Shown: positions 54,015 through 63,739, counted from the first letter of the stretch. The stretch is DNA of 64,000 nt from JBKEAJ01 sp047975005 (GCA_047975005.1 JBKECW010000034.1:3194-67193), one strand, 5' to 3'. Numbers and translations: made by a program. Notes: generated by a model from the letters alone, not told the origin.

Positions 54015-54569
54015 ATGAAAAGTAATTTAGTTGTACTAATAACAGCACTAGCAGCGATAACGCTGTTTGGATGCAAATCGAAGTCTTACACTTCTGGCAA
54101 CAGTGGCGTTTATTCTGAAGACGCACCATACGTAGGGAAACAACCCTCTGAAAAAGAGAACAATACATACACCACTGATGTATACAACTCTATTCCAGAA
54201 AAACCAAAAGTTACTGAGTCTAGGCCTCCTATTTCTATGGAAGATATAGAACTAGCAGCTAAAGAAGAAGCAAACACACGCACCACAACTGAAGACGTCG
54301 AAGCAGTTGAGGACGATATGAATTATGCTAGCAACAATGCATTTTTTGTTATTGTAGGCAGCTATGCACAAATTGACAATGCAAGAAGAGAAAAACAAAA
54401 CTTTATAAACAAAGGCTACGAAGCTGTTATCCTAAAGAGCAACAAGAATGGATATTACAGAGTGAGTATCGGTTCGTATACAGAAAAACCTAGGGCATAC
54501 CTACTCATCAACGAAGTAAGAAATAGGTATCCTCAGTATAACGACTCTTGGGTGCTTATAAAAGAATAA
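54015..54569 (+). CDS. SPOR-domain lipoprotein
   Basis: 184 residues with signal peptide and lipobox (LFGC). Residues ~20-105 are a polar, probably disordered linker. The C-terminal ~75 residues are a SPOR domain ('FFVIVGSYAQIDNARREKQNF', 'YYRVSIGSYTEKPRAYLLI', 'DSWVLIKE'), which binds denuded septal peptidoglycan. It is likely a division-site or wall-associated lipoprotein. Confidence 0.92.
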   Translation: MKSNLVVLITALAAITLFGCKSKSYTSGNSGVYSEDAPYVGKQPSEKENNTYTTDVYNSIPEKPKVTESRPPISMEDIELAAKEEANTRTTTEDVEAVEDDMNYASNNAFFVIVGSYAQIDNARREKQNFINKGYEAVILKSNKNGYYRVSIGSYTEKPRAYLLINEVRNRYPQYNDSWVLIKE

Positions 54570-54614
54570 GATTGCAAAACAAACACAGCGTCTATTCAAA
54601 GATGTAGATTCAAT

Positions 54615-54659
54615 AAAAAAACTCCCCGCCGTTATAAAGACGGCGGGGAGTTTTTTTTT
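54615..54659 (+). terminator. Strong bidirectional terminator between the SPOR gene and ilvA
   Basis: Perfect 12-base stem ACTCCCCGCCGT/ACGGCGGGGAGT (54621-54632 with 54640-54651), 7-base loop, T-run after it and A-run before it. It serves both convergent genes. Confidence 0.93.
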
Positions 54660-54740
54660 ATACACAAAAGAGAGAACACTCAGAGCATCAATGGTTAATA
54701 CAGCAATAGCTATCCCCTTTCGCAACAACTATTCTAGCGC

Positions 54741-55991
54741 CTAAATAAAGATTTCAAGAAAAGACGGTTTGTCATTCAGGTATTCAAACTCAATATTCAT
54801 TTTTCGCATATTTGCCATAAGATGTTTTATCTCACCGGCTTTGACAACCTCAATTCCTATCACTATAGGACCGCGCTCCCGATGTGTTTTCTTGGCATAC
54901 TCAAAGTGCGTAATATCGTCAGTGGGAGCAAGCACATTCTCCAAAAAGTCTTTCAACGCTCCTGCTCGTTGTGGAATATTGACAATAAAATAGTGCTTTA
55001 TACCCTCGTAAATCATCGAACGCTCTCTGATCTCCTCTGTTCTGGTGATATCATTGTTGCCTCCAGAGATAACGCAAACTACATTCTTACCTTTTATCTC
55101 ATCTTTCATGTAGTCTAAAGCTGCAATAGAAAGTGCTCCGGCCGGCTCCACTATTATACCTTTGTCATTATATAGCTCTAGTATTGTAGTACAAACCTTA
55201 CCCTCGGGTATGCATATAATCTGATCTACAAGACTTTTGCAAATCTCAACGTTCAGTTTTCCACATTGCTTAACTGATGCCCCGTCAACAAATTTATCGA
55301 TCTGCTCTAATTTTACAGGCACACCTGCATCTAACGCGGCTTTCATCGATGCCGCACCCTCTGGCTCTACGCCTATTATTTTTGTATCAGGAGAAAGGGT
55401 TTTCAGATATGAACCAGCACCGGCAATAAGTCCGCCACCGCCTACAGGAATAAATACATAATCTATTTTAGCTTTAGACTGCTGGTATATCTCAAGACCA
55501 ACAGTGCCCTGACCTTCAATAATCTTCTCATCATCAAATGGATGAATAACCTGCCTGTCTGTTTCCTTTGCGAAGGCTTCGGCAATAACACTAGTATCAT
55601 CGAATGTATCGCCTTTCAGAACAATCTCTACATACTTGCCTCCAAATAATCTAACCTGATTAACCTTTTGACGCGGCGTGGTGGCTGGCATATAAATGAA
55701 TCCTCTTATCTTCAGCTTACTGCATGAAAAAGCGACCCCCTGTGCATGGTTGCCTGCACTGGCACAAACAACCCCCTTCTCTTTCTCGTCTTCAGATAAG
55801 CTGGAGATTTTATTGTATGCTCCTCTTATTTTATAAGATCTCACTTGCTGCAAATCTTCTCTTTTGAAAAAGATGCTTGCTCCATAGCGTTTTCTTAAGG
55901 CGCGACTTTCTTCCAAAGGGGTTTCCTTAACCACGTGGTTAATATTGTGTTTTGCCTTGCTGACATCGTCGGGACTCGGGAAATATGACAT
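54741..55991 (-). CDS. ilvA: Threonine ammonia-lyase (dehydratase)
   Basis: 416 residues from ATG 55991 ('MSYFPSPDDVSKAKHNI'). Fold-type II PLP enzyme: the cofactor Lys is in 'RSYKIRGAYNKI', 'SAGNHAQGVA' binds substrate, 'PVGGGGLIAG' holds the phosphate loop. An ACT-like regulatory domain occupies ~330-416 ('FIVNIPQRAGALKDFLENVL'), so isoleucine feedback is possible. First step of isoleucine synthesis. Confidence 0.95.
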   Translation of the reverse strand: MSYFPSPDDVSKAKHNINHVVKETPLEESRALRKRYGASIFFKREDLQQVRSYKIRGAYNKISSLSEDEKEKGVVCASAGNHAQGVAFSCSKLKIRGFIYMPATTPRQKVNQVRLFGGKYVEIVLKGDTFDDTSVIAEAFAKETDRQVIHPFDDEKIIEGQGTVGLEIYQQSKAKIDYVFIPVGGGGLIAGAGSYLKTLSPDTKIIGVEPEGAASMKAALDAGVPVKLEQIDKFVDGASVKQCGKLNVEICKSLVDQIICIPEGKVCTTILELYNDKGIIVEPAGALSIAALDYMKDEIKGKNVVCVISGGNNDITRTEEIRERSMIYEGIKHYFIVNIPQRAGALKDFLENVLAPTDDITHFEYAKKTHRERGPIVIGIEVVKAGEIKHLMANMRKMNIEFEYLNDKPSFLEIFI

Positions 55992-56314
55992 TTTATTCTT
56001 CTTTATGCGCAAATTTAGTAAATCATTTGAAATATTCCAGACACAAAAACAAAACGACTGAGTTTTAGGCAGTAAACTTGCTCGTGCTATCTGCCATACA
56101 ACAAAAGACTCATCAAGTAGGACTTAGTATCTGTAAAGACACAATGCTATGCATTGGACAGTCAGCCAAGCATGAAGTTGGTAAATTATTTCAAAACAAA
56201 CAAAACCGAACATAATCAGAATGCAAATAATTATCTCTATTTTTGCATCTCTAGGATCTTGTCTGAGATATGAAGATTTGAGCTTCCTATGCACTCATTA
56301 AATTTTTAAAAGGA
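55992..56314. other. Intergenic region between ilvA and the Crp/Fnr gene
   Basis: About 320 bases between divergent genes. Apart from the -7 box at 56238 I see no gene, strong hairpin or recognised repeat in it. Confidence 0.5.
56238..56245 (+). promoter_or_regulatory. -7 box upstream of the Crp/Fnr regulator
   Basis: TATTTTTG, an exact match, giving a ~65-base leader. No -33 box is visible, which would fit an activated promoter. Confidence 0.5.
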
Positions 56315-56881
56315 ATGAATTTTCCAGAATATATAAATCAAATCGTTTCTCTGAATCCGAACAATCAGAAGAAGCTCTTAGCTTTTTTCCAAAGAGAGGA
56401 ATACAAGAAAGGTGAATTTCTATTCTTGCAAGGCGAAATTTGCCGCAAGGTATTTATTATAGAGAAAGGCTTGGCACGAATATTCTACTACTCTGAGGAT
56501 GGCAAAGACGTTACGGCATGGTTTTCGGACGAGCAAACTCCGGCAACCTCAACAGACAGCTTTTTTCACAAAAAAGAGTCTCACAACAACTGCGAAATAC
56601 TTGAGGACTCCATTGTCTATTCTATATCTTTTGACAACTTAGAGTCTTTGCTAAATCAAAATCATGATTTTGCAAAGATTGCATTTCATTTTCTATCAAA
56701 AGTTACCGTTGCGATCATAGACTTCTCTGCAAATTTGAAATTCCATACCGCTAAAGAACGATACAATCATCTGATGCAAAATCAGCCACAGATATTCCAA
56801 CGTGTTCCTCAAGTCCAGATAGCATCTTATCTTGGCATCACTCCGGAAACCCTGAGTCGCCTACGAGCCAGAAATAATTAA
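56315..56881 (+). CDS. Crp/Fnr-family transcriptional regulator
   Basis: 188 residues, ATG start. Residues ~20-120 form the cNMP-binding-type beta-roll ('EEYKKGEFLFLQGEICRKVFIIEKGLARIFYYSEDGKDVTAW' in pieces). The C-terminus has a short winged-helix with recognition helix 'VQIASYLGITPETLSRLRA' and stops directly after it, as usual in Bacteroidetes members. No Cys cluster for an Fnr iron-sulfur site is present in the N-terminus, so its signal is unknown. It stands just upstream of an FNR-type palindrome and an efflux operon, which it probably controls. Confidence 0.93.
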   Translation: MNFPEYINQIVSLNPNNQKKLLAFFQREEYKKGEFLFLQGEICRKVFIIEKGLARIFYYSEDGKDVTAWFSDEQTPATSTDSFFHKKESHNNCEILEDSIVYSISFDNLESLLNQNHDFAKIAFHFLSKVTVAIIDFSANLKFHTAKERYNHLMQNQPQIFQRVPQVQIASYLGITPETLSRLRARNN

Positions 56882-56937
56882 GATTCGGATAAGGTTTGAG
56901 GGACGAAGTCCTGACATCTTCGTAGAAGAAATAATTT

Positions 56938-56953
56938 ATTGATGTAAATCAAT
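56938..56953. promoter_or_regulatory. Perfect FNR/CRP-type operator before the RND efflux operon
   Basis: ATTGAT GTAA ATCAAT, a perfect 6-base inverted repeat with the TTGAT-N4-ATCAA core of Fnr-family sites. A near-consensus -7 box (CATCTTTG, 56975-56982) follows, so the operator centre lies about 41-44 bases before the expected start, the class II activator position, and takes the place of a -33 box. Confidence 0.75.
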
Positions 56954-57024
56954 TTCTATATTTTTTGTTAGTCTCATCTTTGCACTGCAAAATTTTACAT
57001 ACGACAAAAGATAATAAGACAAAG

Positions 57025-58053
57025 ATGAAATCAAACGGAGTTTATTTGTCATTTATGTTTGCTCTTCTGGTACTAATCGGCTGCAAGCATGACAAGACGA
57101 AAGAGCAAACAAAAGACGAAAGAATAGCAATTGAAACCCACAAAGTAGAAATCAGCCCAACAAACAGGCTTCTAAAATTAAGTGCTAACATAGAAGGCAA
57201 CAAAACCGTCCGTCTAGGATTTATGGTAGCAGGAAAGATAAATCATATTTCGGCAGACGAAGGCGAGACAATCAGGAAAGGTGCATTATTGGCAAGCCTA
57301 GACCCTGAGAGTTACAAGATAGCAACTGAAATAGCAGAGATAAGTCTAGCCCAAGTACAAGATGACTATAACAGATTAAAACTACTGCACGACCGCAATA
57401 GTCTTGCCGAGAGCGACTTTGTGAAAGCTAGCAACGGACTGCGGACCGCAAAAGCACAACAGAATCTTCACGCCAAGAACCTAAAAGATTGCAAACTCTA
57501 CTCGCCAATAAGCGGAGTGTTATTAAAAAAGGGTGTTGAAGAAGGTGAGATTATCGACAAGGGCATACAGATTTTTGCCGTGTCTGACATTTTCACGGTA
57601 AAGGCAAACGCTGCAATTCCTGAGATGGAGCTCCGTTATGCAAAAAAAGGCAGCAAGGCATCTGTTTACGTGGCAGCTCTTGACTCCACATTTGAGGGAA
57701 CTATCACCGAAATAGGGACTCTTGCCGACCCCGAGACCCGAACTTTCGCCGTGAAAATAAGCCTTAGCAATCCCGACCTACTCATACGCCCCGGCATGAC
57801 TGCCGATGTTCAGATAGCAAGTGGCGAATCAAAAGACATGCTTTCCATTCCTGTCAGATCGGTATTGCACGACATAGACAATTCTGCTTATGTATTCGTT
57901 TCCGACGAAGTGAAAGGACAAGCCTTTAAGCGAACTATATCACTCGGGCAGGTAACAGGCAACCGCGTAGAGGTGGTGTCTGGACTGAATGAAGGTGAGC
58001 TAGTAGTTACAGATGGAGCTCACAAACTGAGTAATGGCAGCTTTATTCAGTAA
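57025..58053 (+). CDS. RND efflux periplasmic adaptor (HlyD/AcrA family) lipoprotein
   Basis: 342 residues from ATG 57025, signal peptide with lipobox LIGC. 'GNKTVRLGFMVAGKINHISADEGETIRKGALLASLD' and 'CKLYSPISGVLLKKGVEEGEII' form the lipoyl halves, joined by a helical hairpin (~110-155). 'RTFAVKISLSNPDLLIRPGMTADVQI' is the beta-barrel and 'NRVEVVSGLNEGELVVTDGAHKL' the membrane-proximal part. It bridges the inner-membrane pump to TolC. First gene of the tripartite operon. Confidence 0.94.
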   Translation: MKSNGVYLSFMFALLVLIGCKHDKTKEQTKDERIAIETHKVEISPTNRLLKLSANIEGNKTVRLGFMVAGKINHISADEGETIRKGALLASLDPESYKIATEIAEISLAQVQDDYNRLKLLHDRNSLAESDFVKASNGLRTAKAQQNLHAKNLKDCKLYSPISGVLLKKGVEEGEIIDKGIQIFAVSDIFTVKANAAIPEMELRYAKKGSKASVYVAALDSTFEGTITEIGTLADPETRTFAVKISLSNPDLLIRPGMTADVQIASGESKDMLSIPVRSVLHDIDNSAYVFVSDEVKGQAFKRTISLGQVTGNRVEVVSGLNEGELVVTDGAHKLSNGSFIQ

Positions 58054-58096
58054 TCAGTGGATAATGAACAGCAATGTATAATTGAGATTTAGAAGA

Positions 58097-61000
58097 ATGA
58101 ACTTTATAAAGACATCATTAAAATATAAACAGGTTACCCTTACCGTTTTAGCAATGGTTTTTGCGGTAGGTGTGTATTCACTACTGACCATGCCACGTCG
58201 CGAAGACCCAAAAATCACAGTTCCTTTTGGTCTAGTAGTGGCATATTACCCCGGAGCAACAGTCGCCCAAGTAGAGGAACAAGTAACAAACAAGCTAGAG
58301 CAAACGTTGTTTCAATTTGCAGAGATTGACAAAGATAAGACTTACTCCACCAGCCTAGACGGCATTTCTGTAATAAATATCTGCTTGCACGACAATGTGA
58401 AAGCAACTGATGTTTTCTGGAACAAATTGCGTCATCAACTAATGATTATAGGCAAGACCGAATTGCCAAAAGGAGTATTAGGACCTATTGTCAATTCTGA
58501 TTTTGGCGACACTGAGGCAATGCTTATTGCTCTTGAGAGCAACCATGCCAGCTACACACAACTAGTAGAGTACAGCAAGATATTAGAAGACAAATTGCGC
58601 CAACTGCCAGAAAGTTCAAAAATAAAGCGAATTGGCGAGCAAAACGAACAGATAAATATTTATTTTGATTCGCAAGCTTTAGCAATGTACAATATCAGCC
58701 TACAACAAGTCATCAAGGTTCTACAGTCACAAAATAGGACGGGAGCAACAGGAGGCATCCGCAATGATGATTTGAATGTGTCGCTACACTCCACCAGTAA
58801 TTTTGGGAATATCACCGAAATAAAGAATCAGATTGTCGGCAGTTCCCAAAGCGGGTCAGTAGTGCACTTATCCGACATTGCTACTGTCAAAAGGGAATAT
58901 GCTGAGACTACAAGTGATGTTGAGGTTAATGGAAAAAAAGCAATCATAGTATCTGTCCAAATGCAAGAGGGCAACAATATTGTAGATTTTGGAGAAGCCG
59001 TAAATCAGAAGATAAAAGAAACCAAAAGATTGTTGCCCAGCAATGTAGAACTAAGCATTGTTGTAAATCAGCCACAAACTGTAGACAAGAATGTATCACA
59101 CTTTTTAGGTGAATTTATGATGGCAATCATCTCAGTGATAATAGTACTTTTATTATTGCTACCATTTAGGATGGCAGCAATTGCAGCAACAGCAATACCT
59201 GCAACAATAGCAGTAACTTTTGCTTTGCTAAACTGGGTTGGCATAGAGTTGCATCAGGTATCGCTTGCATCGCTGATAGTTGTGCTAGGTATGATTGTAG
59301 ACGATGCAATTGTTGTTGCAGACAATTATTTATCCCTGCTAGAACAAGGTGTAAGCCGCAAAGAGGCCGCGTGGCGTAGTGCTTCCGATCTCTTTGCCCC
59401 TATACTCGTAGCTACCGTTACTATCATAGCATCCTTTATGCCATTAGCTCTACTCACAGGAGCCATCGGCGAATTCATTGAGGATCTTCCCTACACCGTT
59501 ACCCTCGCATTTGTAGCATCCTTTGCAATATCAATGGTATTCACCCCAATCCTCTGCTATGTTTTTGTTAAAAAGTCTAAGCAGACAGTACCTAACGGAC
59601 AAGAACCTAAGCCCAAGAGAAAGAATCTTCTAGACTATATGCAAAATGGCTACGACACACTAATATCATGGTTTGTACGACATAGTTCTATCACCATTAC
59701 AATCAGCATAGTCAGTATTTTTCTTGCATGGCTGATTTACAACACAGCAGTGGGACAAAAGTTCTTTCCATATGCCGAACGCAATCAATTCGTAATAGAA
59801 GTATGGACACCTACCGGTACATCTTTCGACAAAACAAAAAAAGCAGTTAAAAAACTAGAGAGCCTCATAAAAGATGATGAACGAGTTACCAGCTACACTT
59901 TGTTTTCGGGACAGAGTGCGCCACGTGTTTACTATAACTTCTCACCGGAGTTTCCTGTAAGCAACTACGGACAAATATTGGTAAATACCGACAGCAACGA
60001 GTCTACGGAAGAACTTGCAAAAGAGCTGGAGGAACATGTTGCAAATGCTGTTCCTGAAGGAGTCGTACAAGTAAAACTCATGCAGCAAGGTCAGTCATTA
60101 AAAGCTCCTGTCGAGGTACGCATCATAGGCGATGACGTAAACACCCTAAAACGGTTGGGCAAGGATGTAAAAAACATAATCAAGTCAGAAAAGGGCAGTA
60201 TCTTTGTCAACGACGATTTCAAAGAAGACTATTTTGGCATTGGCATCAAGTTGAAAGATGAGGCTAATCGACTAGGGTTCAGCACAAACAGTATAGCTCA
60301 AGCACTCTACATCAATATTAGCGGCTATCCTCTGTCGACCATTTATGAAGGTGATAATGCTGTTAATATTGTTTTACGTCTCGACGAAAAAAGACGAGCA
60401 TCCTATGAAGATACCGAGAATATATTTTTAGAATCGTCTATAAGTGGCGAAAGTGTACCTTTCCGACAGATTGCCGAGCTTGTCCCACAGTGGCATTCAG
60501 GACGTATTATGCATCGCAATGGCACTCGCTGCCTGACTGTATCTAGCGAGACAAGCAATGGCATACTACCATCGGAGCTGTTATCTGCCATAAGTCCGCA
60601 AATCGAGAATATACCACTACCATCAGGCTACCGCATTGAGTATGGTGGCGAGCATGCCAATAAGGCAGAGGTGTTCGGTCGCATACTTCACGTATTGGGA
60701 ATCAGCGTCATATTAATATTTCTTATACTATTGCTGCAATTCAAGAATCTAAAGGAGTTATTTATTGTAATGTTATCAATCCCTCTTGCTCTGTTCGGAG
60801 CAATAGCCGGCTTAGCAATAACAGGCAATAACTTTGGTTTCACAGCCTTTGTAGGAGTTATTAGTCTGTCTGGCATAGTTGTTCGCAATGCAATTATTCT
60901 GATAGAACAAATAAGAGAGTTGCTAAAGGAAGGCTACGATGTTAAGAGTGCCTCAATAGAGTCGGGCAAGCGCAGATTGAGACCCATTTTCCTCACCACC

Positions 61001-61159
61001 ATGTCAACATCACTAGGACTCCTGCCGATGATACTCTCAGGCTCATCACTATGGGCACCACTGGCAAGCGTCATTGCATTTGGTGTATTATGGAGCATGG
61101 TAATGTCGCTAATTACCGTACCAGTGCTTTATACAAAAATGATAAAAACAAGACAATAG
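58097..61159 (+). CDS. RND-family efflux transporter permease (AcrB-like)
   Basis: 1020 residues from ATG 58097. Twelve membrane helices in two repeats with two large periplasmic loops. TM4 has the proton-relay Asp pair in 'LIVVLGMIVDDAIVVADNYL'. 'MPRREDPKITVP' and 'FPYAERNQFVIEVWTPTGTSF' open the two porter domains. 'ESGKRRLRPIFLTTMSTSLGLLPMIL' is the conserved TM10-11 region. Proton-driven export of drugs, lipids or other hydrophobic compounds; hydrophobe type rather than the heavy-metal type is only inferred. Confidence 0.96.
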   Translation: MNFIKTSLKYKQVTLTVLAMVFAVGVYSLLTMPRREDPKITVPFGLVVAYYPGATVAQVEEQVTNKLEQTLFQFAEIDKDKTYSTSLDGISVINICLHDNVKATDVFWNKLRHQLMIIGKTELPKGVLGPIVNSDFGDTEAMLIALESNHASYTQLVEYSKILEDKLRQLPESSKIKRIGEQNEQINIYFDSQALAMYNISLQQVIKVLQSQNRTGATGGIRNDDLNVSLHSTSNFGNITEIKNQIVGSSQSGSVVHLSDIATVKREYAETTSDVEVNGKKAIIVSVQMQEGNNIVDFGEAVNQKIKETKRLLPSNVELSIVVNQPQTVDKNVSHFLGEFMMAIISVIIVLLLLLPFRMAAIAATAIPATIAVTFALLNWVGIELHQVSLASLIVVLGMIVDDAIVVADNYLSLLEQGVSRKEAAWRSASDLFAPILVATVTIIASFMPLALLTGAIGEFIEDLPYTVTLAFVASFAISMVFTPILCYVFVKKSKQTVPNGQEPKPKRKNLLDYMQNGYDTLISWFVRHSSITITISIVSIFLAWLIYNTAVGQKFFPYAERNQFVIEVWTPTGTSFDKTKKAVKKLESLIKDDERVTSYTLFSGQSAPRVYYNFSPEFPVSNYGQILVNTDSNESTEELAKELEEHVANAVPEGVVQVKLMQQGQSLKAPVEVRIIGDDVNTLKRLGKDVKNIIKSEKGSIFVNDDFKEDYFGIGIKLKDEANRLGFSTNSIAQALYINISGYPLSTIYEGDNAVNIVLRLDEKRRASYEDTENIFLESSISGESVPFRQIAELVPQWHSGRIMHRNGTRCLTVSSETSNGILPSELLSAISPQIENIPLPSGYRIEYGGEHANKAEVFGRILHVLGISVILIFLILLLQFKNLKELFIVMLSIPLALFGAIAGLAITGNNFGFTAFVGVISLSGIVVRNAIILIEQIRELLKEGYDVKSASIESGKRRLRPIFLTTMSTSLGLLPMILSGSSLWAPLASVIAFGVLWSMVMSLITVPVLYTKMIKTRQ

Positions 61160-61241
61160 ACATTAGTCGTCAAACAAGCAACCACTTGTTCGTTATAATG
61201 TCCAATATCGAGGTTGCTCTGTTATATAAAATTATAAACAC

Positions 61242-62651
61242 ATGAAAAAAATAATATCCATAATAGTGCTACTGTCTGCCTTTGCAACAGCATACACTCA
61301 GGAATACTTGACATTAGAGAAAGTACGCAAACTTGCACTTTCTAATAATAACGACATTAAAATTGCCGAGGCGATGGCACAGAAAAGCCTTGCCGAACAA
61401 AAAGCAGCACGTAGCAACTATCTACCATCTGCATCAGTCGAGGCAATAGGCATTTACAGGCACAACAACTACGAGATAGAGCAATACCTACCAAGCTACA
61501 CTCCAGACTTATCAACGGGCGAGCTTACTCCAAATGTAATAACAGACCCCTCTACAGGCAATGTTGTCGTGGGGTCTGACGGGATGCCTCTATTCAACAT
61601 GTACGCTTATATGCCGTTGGAAATCAGCATGCGTGGTGCGTATATGGCAAATATCAACTTAGAGCAAGCTGTATATACCGGTGGCAAGATAGCTGCCGGG
61701 AACAAAATGACAGATATAGGTATTGAAATGTCAGAAGAAAACATACAGCTAAAGGAACTCAATGCTATTAGCGAAGCCGACAACGCATATTGGCTATATG
61801 TCTCTGTGCAAACCAAGATAAAACTCGCCGAGTCGTCCGTAGAAATGCTAGACAGGCTACTGACAAGAGTAAGAAACAGTTATGATGCGGGGTTGACAAG
61901 TCGTGGCGAAGTATTGAAGGCACAAGTCGAATACGACAAAGCAAGGCTCAATCTTCAAAAAGCAAGAAGTGGCTTAGAGCTTACTCGTATGTCTCTCTGC
62001 AGAGTTACAGGTCTTGATTTTAGCACGCCAATAGTTACAGACTCTATCATTGCAATACCAGAATACTCGATTCAACAAGGTGTCAACGAAGATGTTGTCA
62101 ATCGCCCAGAATACAAATTGATGACAAAAGGAATCGAAATAGAAGAGCAACGCATCAGAACAGTGCGCTCCGACTATCTTCCGGAGGTAGGCATAAGTGC
62201 AGGCTACGGCTATTTGGGCGGCATAGATATAAATTCGAGCGAATATAGGCAAGGCAGCCTCAATATAATGGCGAGTGTAAAAATTCCGATATTCAATTGG
62301 GGCGAAGGAAGACAGAAGATAGAATCTGCAAGAGCCATAAAAGCCACAAAAGAATACGAGCTAGCGAAAAACACAGACCTGCTACGCCTTGAAACGGAAA
62401 GAGCAAAATTAAATTTACAAGATGCCCTATTGCGCATAGACATCTCACAATCAGGATTAGAACAAGCTAGCGAGAACCTCCGAATAAGCAATGACAACTA
62501 CGATGCAGGGCGTGAAACTCTAACCGACCGACTAATAGCTCAAACCCAGTGGGAAAAGGCTTACAGTGAGCTCATCGATGCTAAGACATCCTACAAAATA
62601 GAAGAAACGGAATATTTTAGAGTAACGGCAAGTTTTCTAAAAGAAAGGTAG
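61242..62651 (+). CDS. TolC-family outer-membrane efflux channel
   Basis: 469 residues with a signal peptide ('IISIIVLLSAFATAYTQ'). Two TolC repeats: 'YLTLEKVRKLALSNNNDIKIAEAM', long helices, 'LNISMRGAYMANINLEQAVYTGGKI'-type strands and the second half beginning 'NRPEYKLMTKGIEIEEQRI' with 'GYGYLGGID' and 'VKIPIFNWGEGRQKIESA'. It is the outer-membrane duct of the same operon (adaptor, pump, channel). An A-rich leader with TATAAACACATG precedes it. Confidence 0.94.
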   Translation: MKKIISIIVLLSAFATAYTQEYLTLEKVRKLALSNNNDIKIAEAMAQKSLAEQKAARSNYLPSASVEAIGIYRHNNYEIEQYLPSYTPDLSTGELTPNVITDPSTGNVVVGSDGMPLFNMYAYMPLEISMRGAYMANINLEQAVYTGGKIAAGNKMTDIGIEMSEENIQLKELNAISEADNAYWLYVSVQTKIKLAESSVEMLDRLLTRVRNSYDAGLTSRGEVLKAQVEYDKARLNLQKARSGLELTRMSLCRVTGLDFSTPIVTDSIIAIPEYSIQQGVNEDVVNRPEYKLMTKGIEIEEQRIRTVRSDYLPEVGISAGYGYLGGIDINSSEYRQGSLNIMASVKIPIFNWGEGRQKIESARAIKATKEYELAKNTDLLRLETERAKLNLQDALLRIDISQSGLEQASENLRISNDNYDAGRETLTDRLIAQTQWEKAYSELIDAKTSYKIEETEYFRVTASFLKER

Positions 62652-62685
62652 TATTGAACGAGTACAAATCTACTCATCAATACTA
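62649..62685. terminator. Terminator-like hairpin between tolC and the PPK2 gene
   Basis: TAGTATTGA pairs with TCAATACTA (62649-62657 with 62677-62685) and continues as GAGTA/TACTC. It starts in the TolC stop codon. The T-run is poor on both strands, so termination strength is uncertain. Confidence 0.5.
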
Positions 62686-62705
62686 CAATTTAGAAAACAA
62701 GTACA

Positions 62706-63458
62706 TTAAGACTTATTGCCAAAGCGCTCTGTTTCCAAAGCCGGCCACTCCAATGGCAGCGCCTCCAATGTTTCCAGCACCTTCTTGGCGACGTAGTAGG
62801 TCTTCTGCCAATTAGTGTCTGCCGGAATGTTATACCACGGAGCAACATTGCAATGTGCGATAATTTGCTTGTATACCTCTAAGTATTGCGCTGTCTTTTT
62901 ACGAGTATCCCAATCTTTATCATTGTGTTTCCAATATTTCTCGGGGTTTTCGAGCCGCTCTTGCAGTCTCTCCTCCTGAGCATCAGCAGAAACATTCAGG
63001 AAGAATTTTAGAATAATAGTATCATTGTGCGCCAGCTGTTTCTCAAAATTATTTATAAGCTCATAGCGTTGATCAACAACATCGGCAGGAAAGATCTTTT
63101 CTACTGTAGGTACTAGTATATCTTCGTAGTGCGAGCGAATAAACACCTTCAATTCTCCTTTTTTTGGTGCATCCCTGTGTATACGCCATAAAAAATCGTG
63201 AGAATATTCTGTGGGAGTAGGTTTTTTATAGCTTGTTACCGAAAAACCTGTCGGCGTACAATAGCGCAGCAACTGACGAGTAAGCCCATCTTTCCCTGAT
63301 GCATCAAGCCCCTGAAAAACAATCAGCAGACTATACTTCTGTTGTGCTTGCATTTTGTATTGAAGCTCGCCTATACGCTTCAACAGCTCTTTGCTGTCTT
63401 TCTTAACTTGTTCTTTATCCAAGCCCTCGACAAAGGTCGTTCCCAATATTGTTCCCAT
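62706..63458 (-). CDS. PPK2-family polyphosphate kinase
   Basis: 250 residues, ATG start. Walker A 'VFQGLDASGKDGLTRQLLRYC', then 'FIRSHYEDILVPTVEKIFP' and lid 'RLQERLENPEKYWKHNDKDWDTRKK'. 'WYNIPADTNWQKTYYVAKKVLETL' is the typical family end. PPK2 enzymes transfer phosphate between polyphosphate and nucleoside mono- or diphosphates; the class (AMP- or ADP-using) cannot be fixed by eye. Convergent with the TolC gene. Confidence 0.93.
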   Translation of the reverse strand: MGTILGTTFVEGLDKEQVKKDSKELLKRIGELQYKMQAQQKYSLLIVFQGLDASGKDGLTRQLLRYCTPTGFSVTSYKKPTPTEYSHDFLWRIHRDAPKKGELKVFIRSHYEDILVPTVEKIFPADVVDQRYELINNFEKQLAHNDTIILKFFLNVSADAQEERLQERLENPEKYWKHNDKDWDTRKKTAQYLEVYKQIIAHCNVAPWYNIPADTNWQKTYYVAKKVLETLEALPLEWPALETERFGNKS

Positions 63459-63478
63459 TTTATATTTTTTATTTAGTG

Positions 63479-63581
63479 ACTGTCCATAATATCAAGAGTC
63501 TGAGACAGAAAGTTCAAAATCAAAGCTTGCGAGACTTTGTGAATTAGGAGTTTACTCGTGTAAAATGACTAATCCGCAAAG
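63479..63581 (+). repeat. ~100-base structured repeat, copy C
   Basis: Matches copy B at 52074 along its length. The stem CTTTGTGAATTAG (63535-63547) pairs with CTAATCCGCAAAG (63569-63581) with two G-U pairs, and the loop has its own TTTAC/GTAAA hairpin. It lies just upstream of the PPK2 gene. Confidence 0.75.
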
Positions 63582-63662
63582 TGAGCGTAACGCAGATATT
63601 GGACTTTATAGACGGACTCTAAAATCCCACCGCAATATAGTAATAAAGTCGGATTTTTTTCC

Positions 63663-63696
63663 AAAAAAACTAGGGGTGGAAAAAATTTCCCACCCC
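63663..63696 (-). terminator. Intrinsic terminator of the partial gene at the right edge
   Basis: On the - strand, stem GGGGTGG/CCACCCC (63696-63690 with 63679-63673), then TAG and seven T (63669-63663). Confidence 0.85.
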
Positions 63697-63739
63697 ATCT
63701 TCTCTATCTGAAATGTAACCTGCTATAGGCTAGCACCTT

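Noticed and set aside
56013..56237. Fourth copy of the ~100-base structured repeat upstream of the Crp/Fnr gene
   Set aside because: Only short chance similarities (AGTAAACTTGCTCGTG-like text); the stem sequences are missing.
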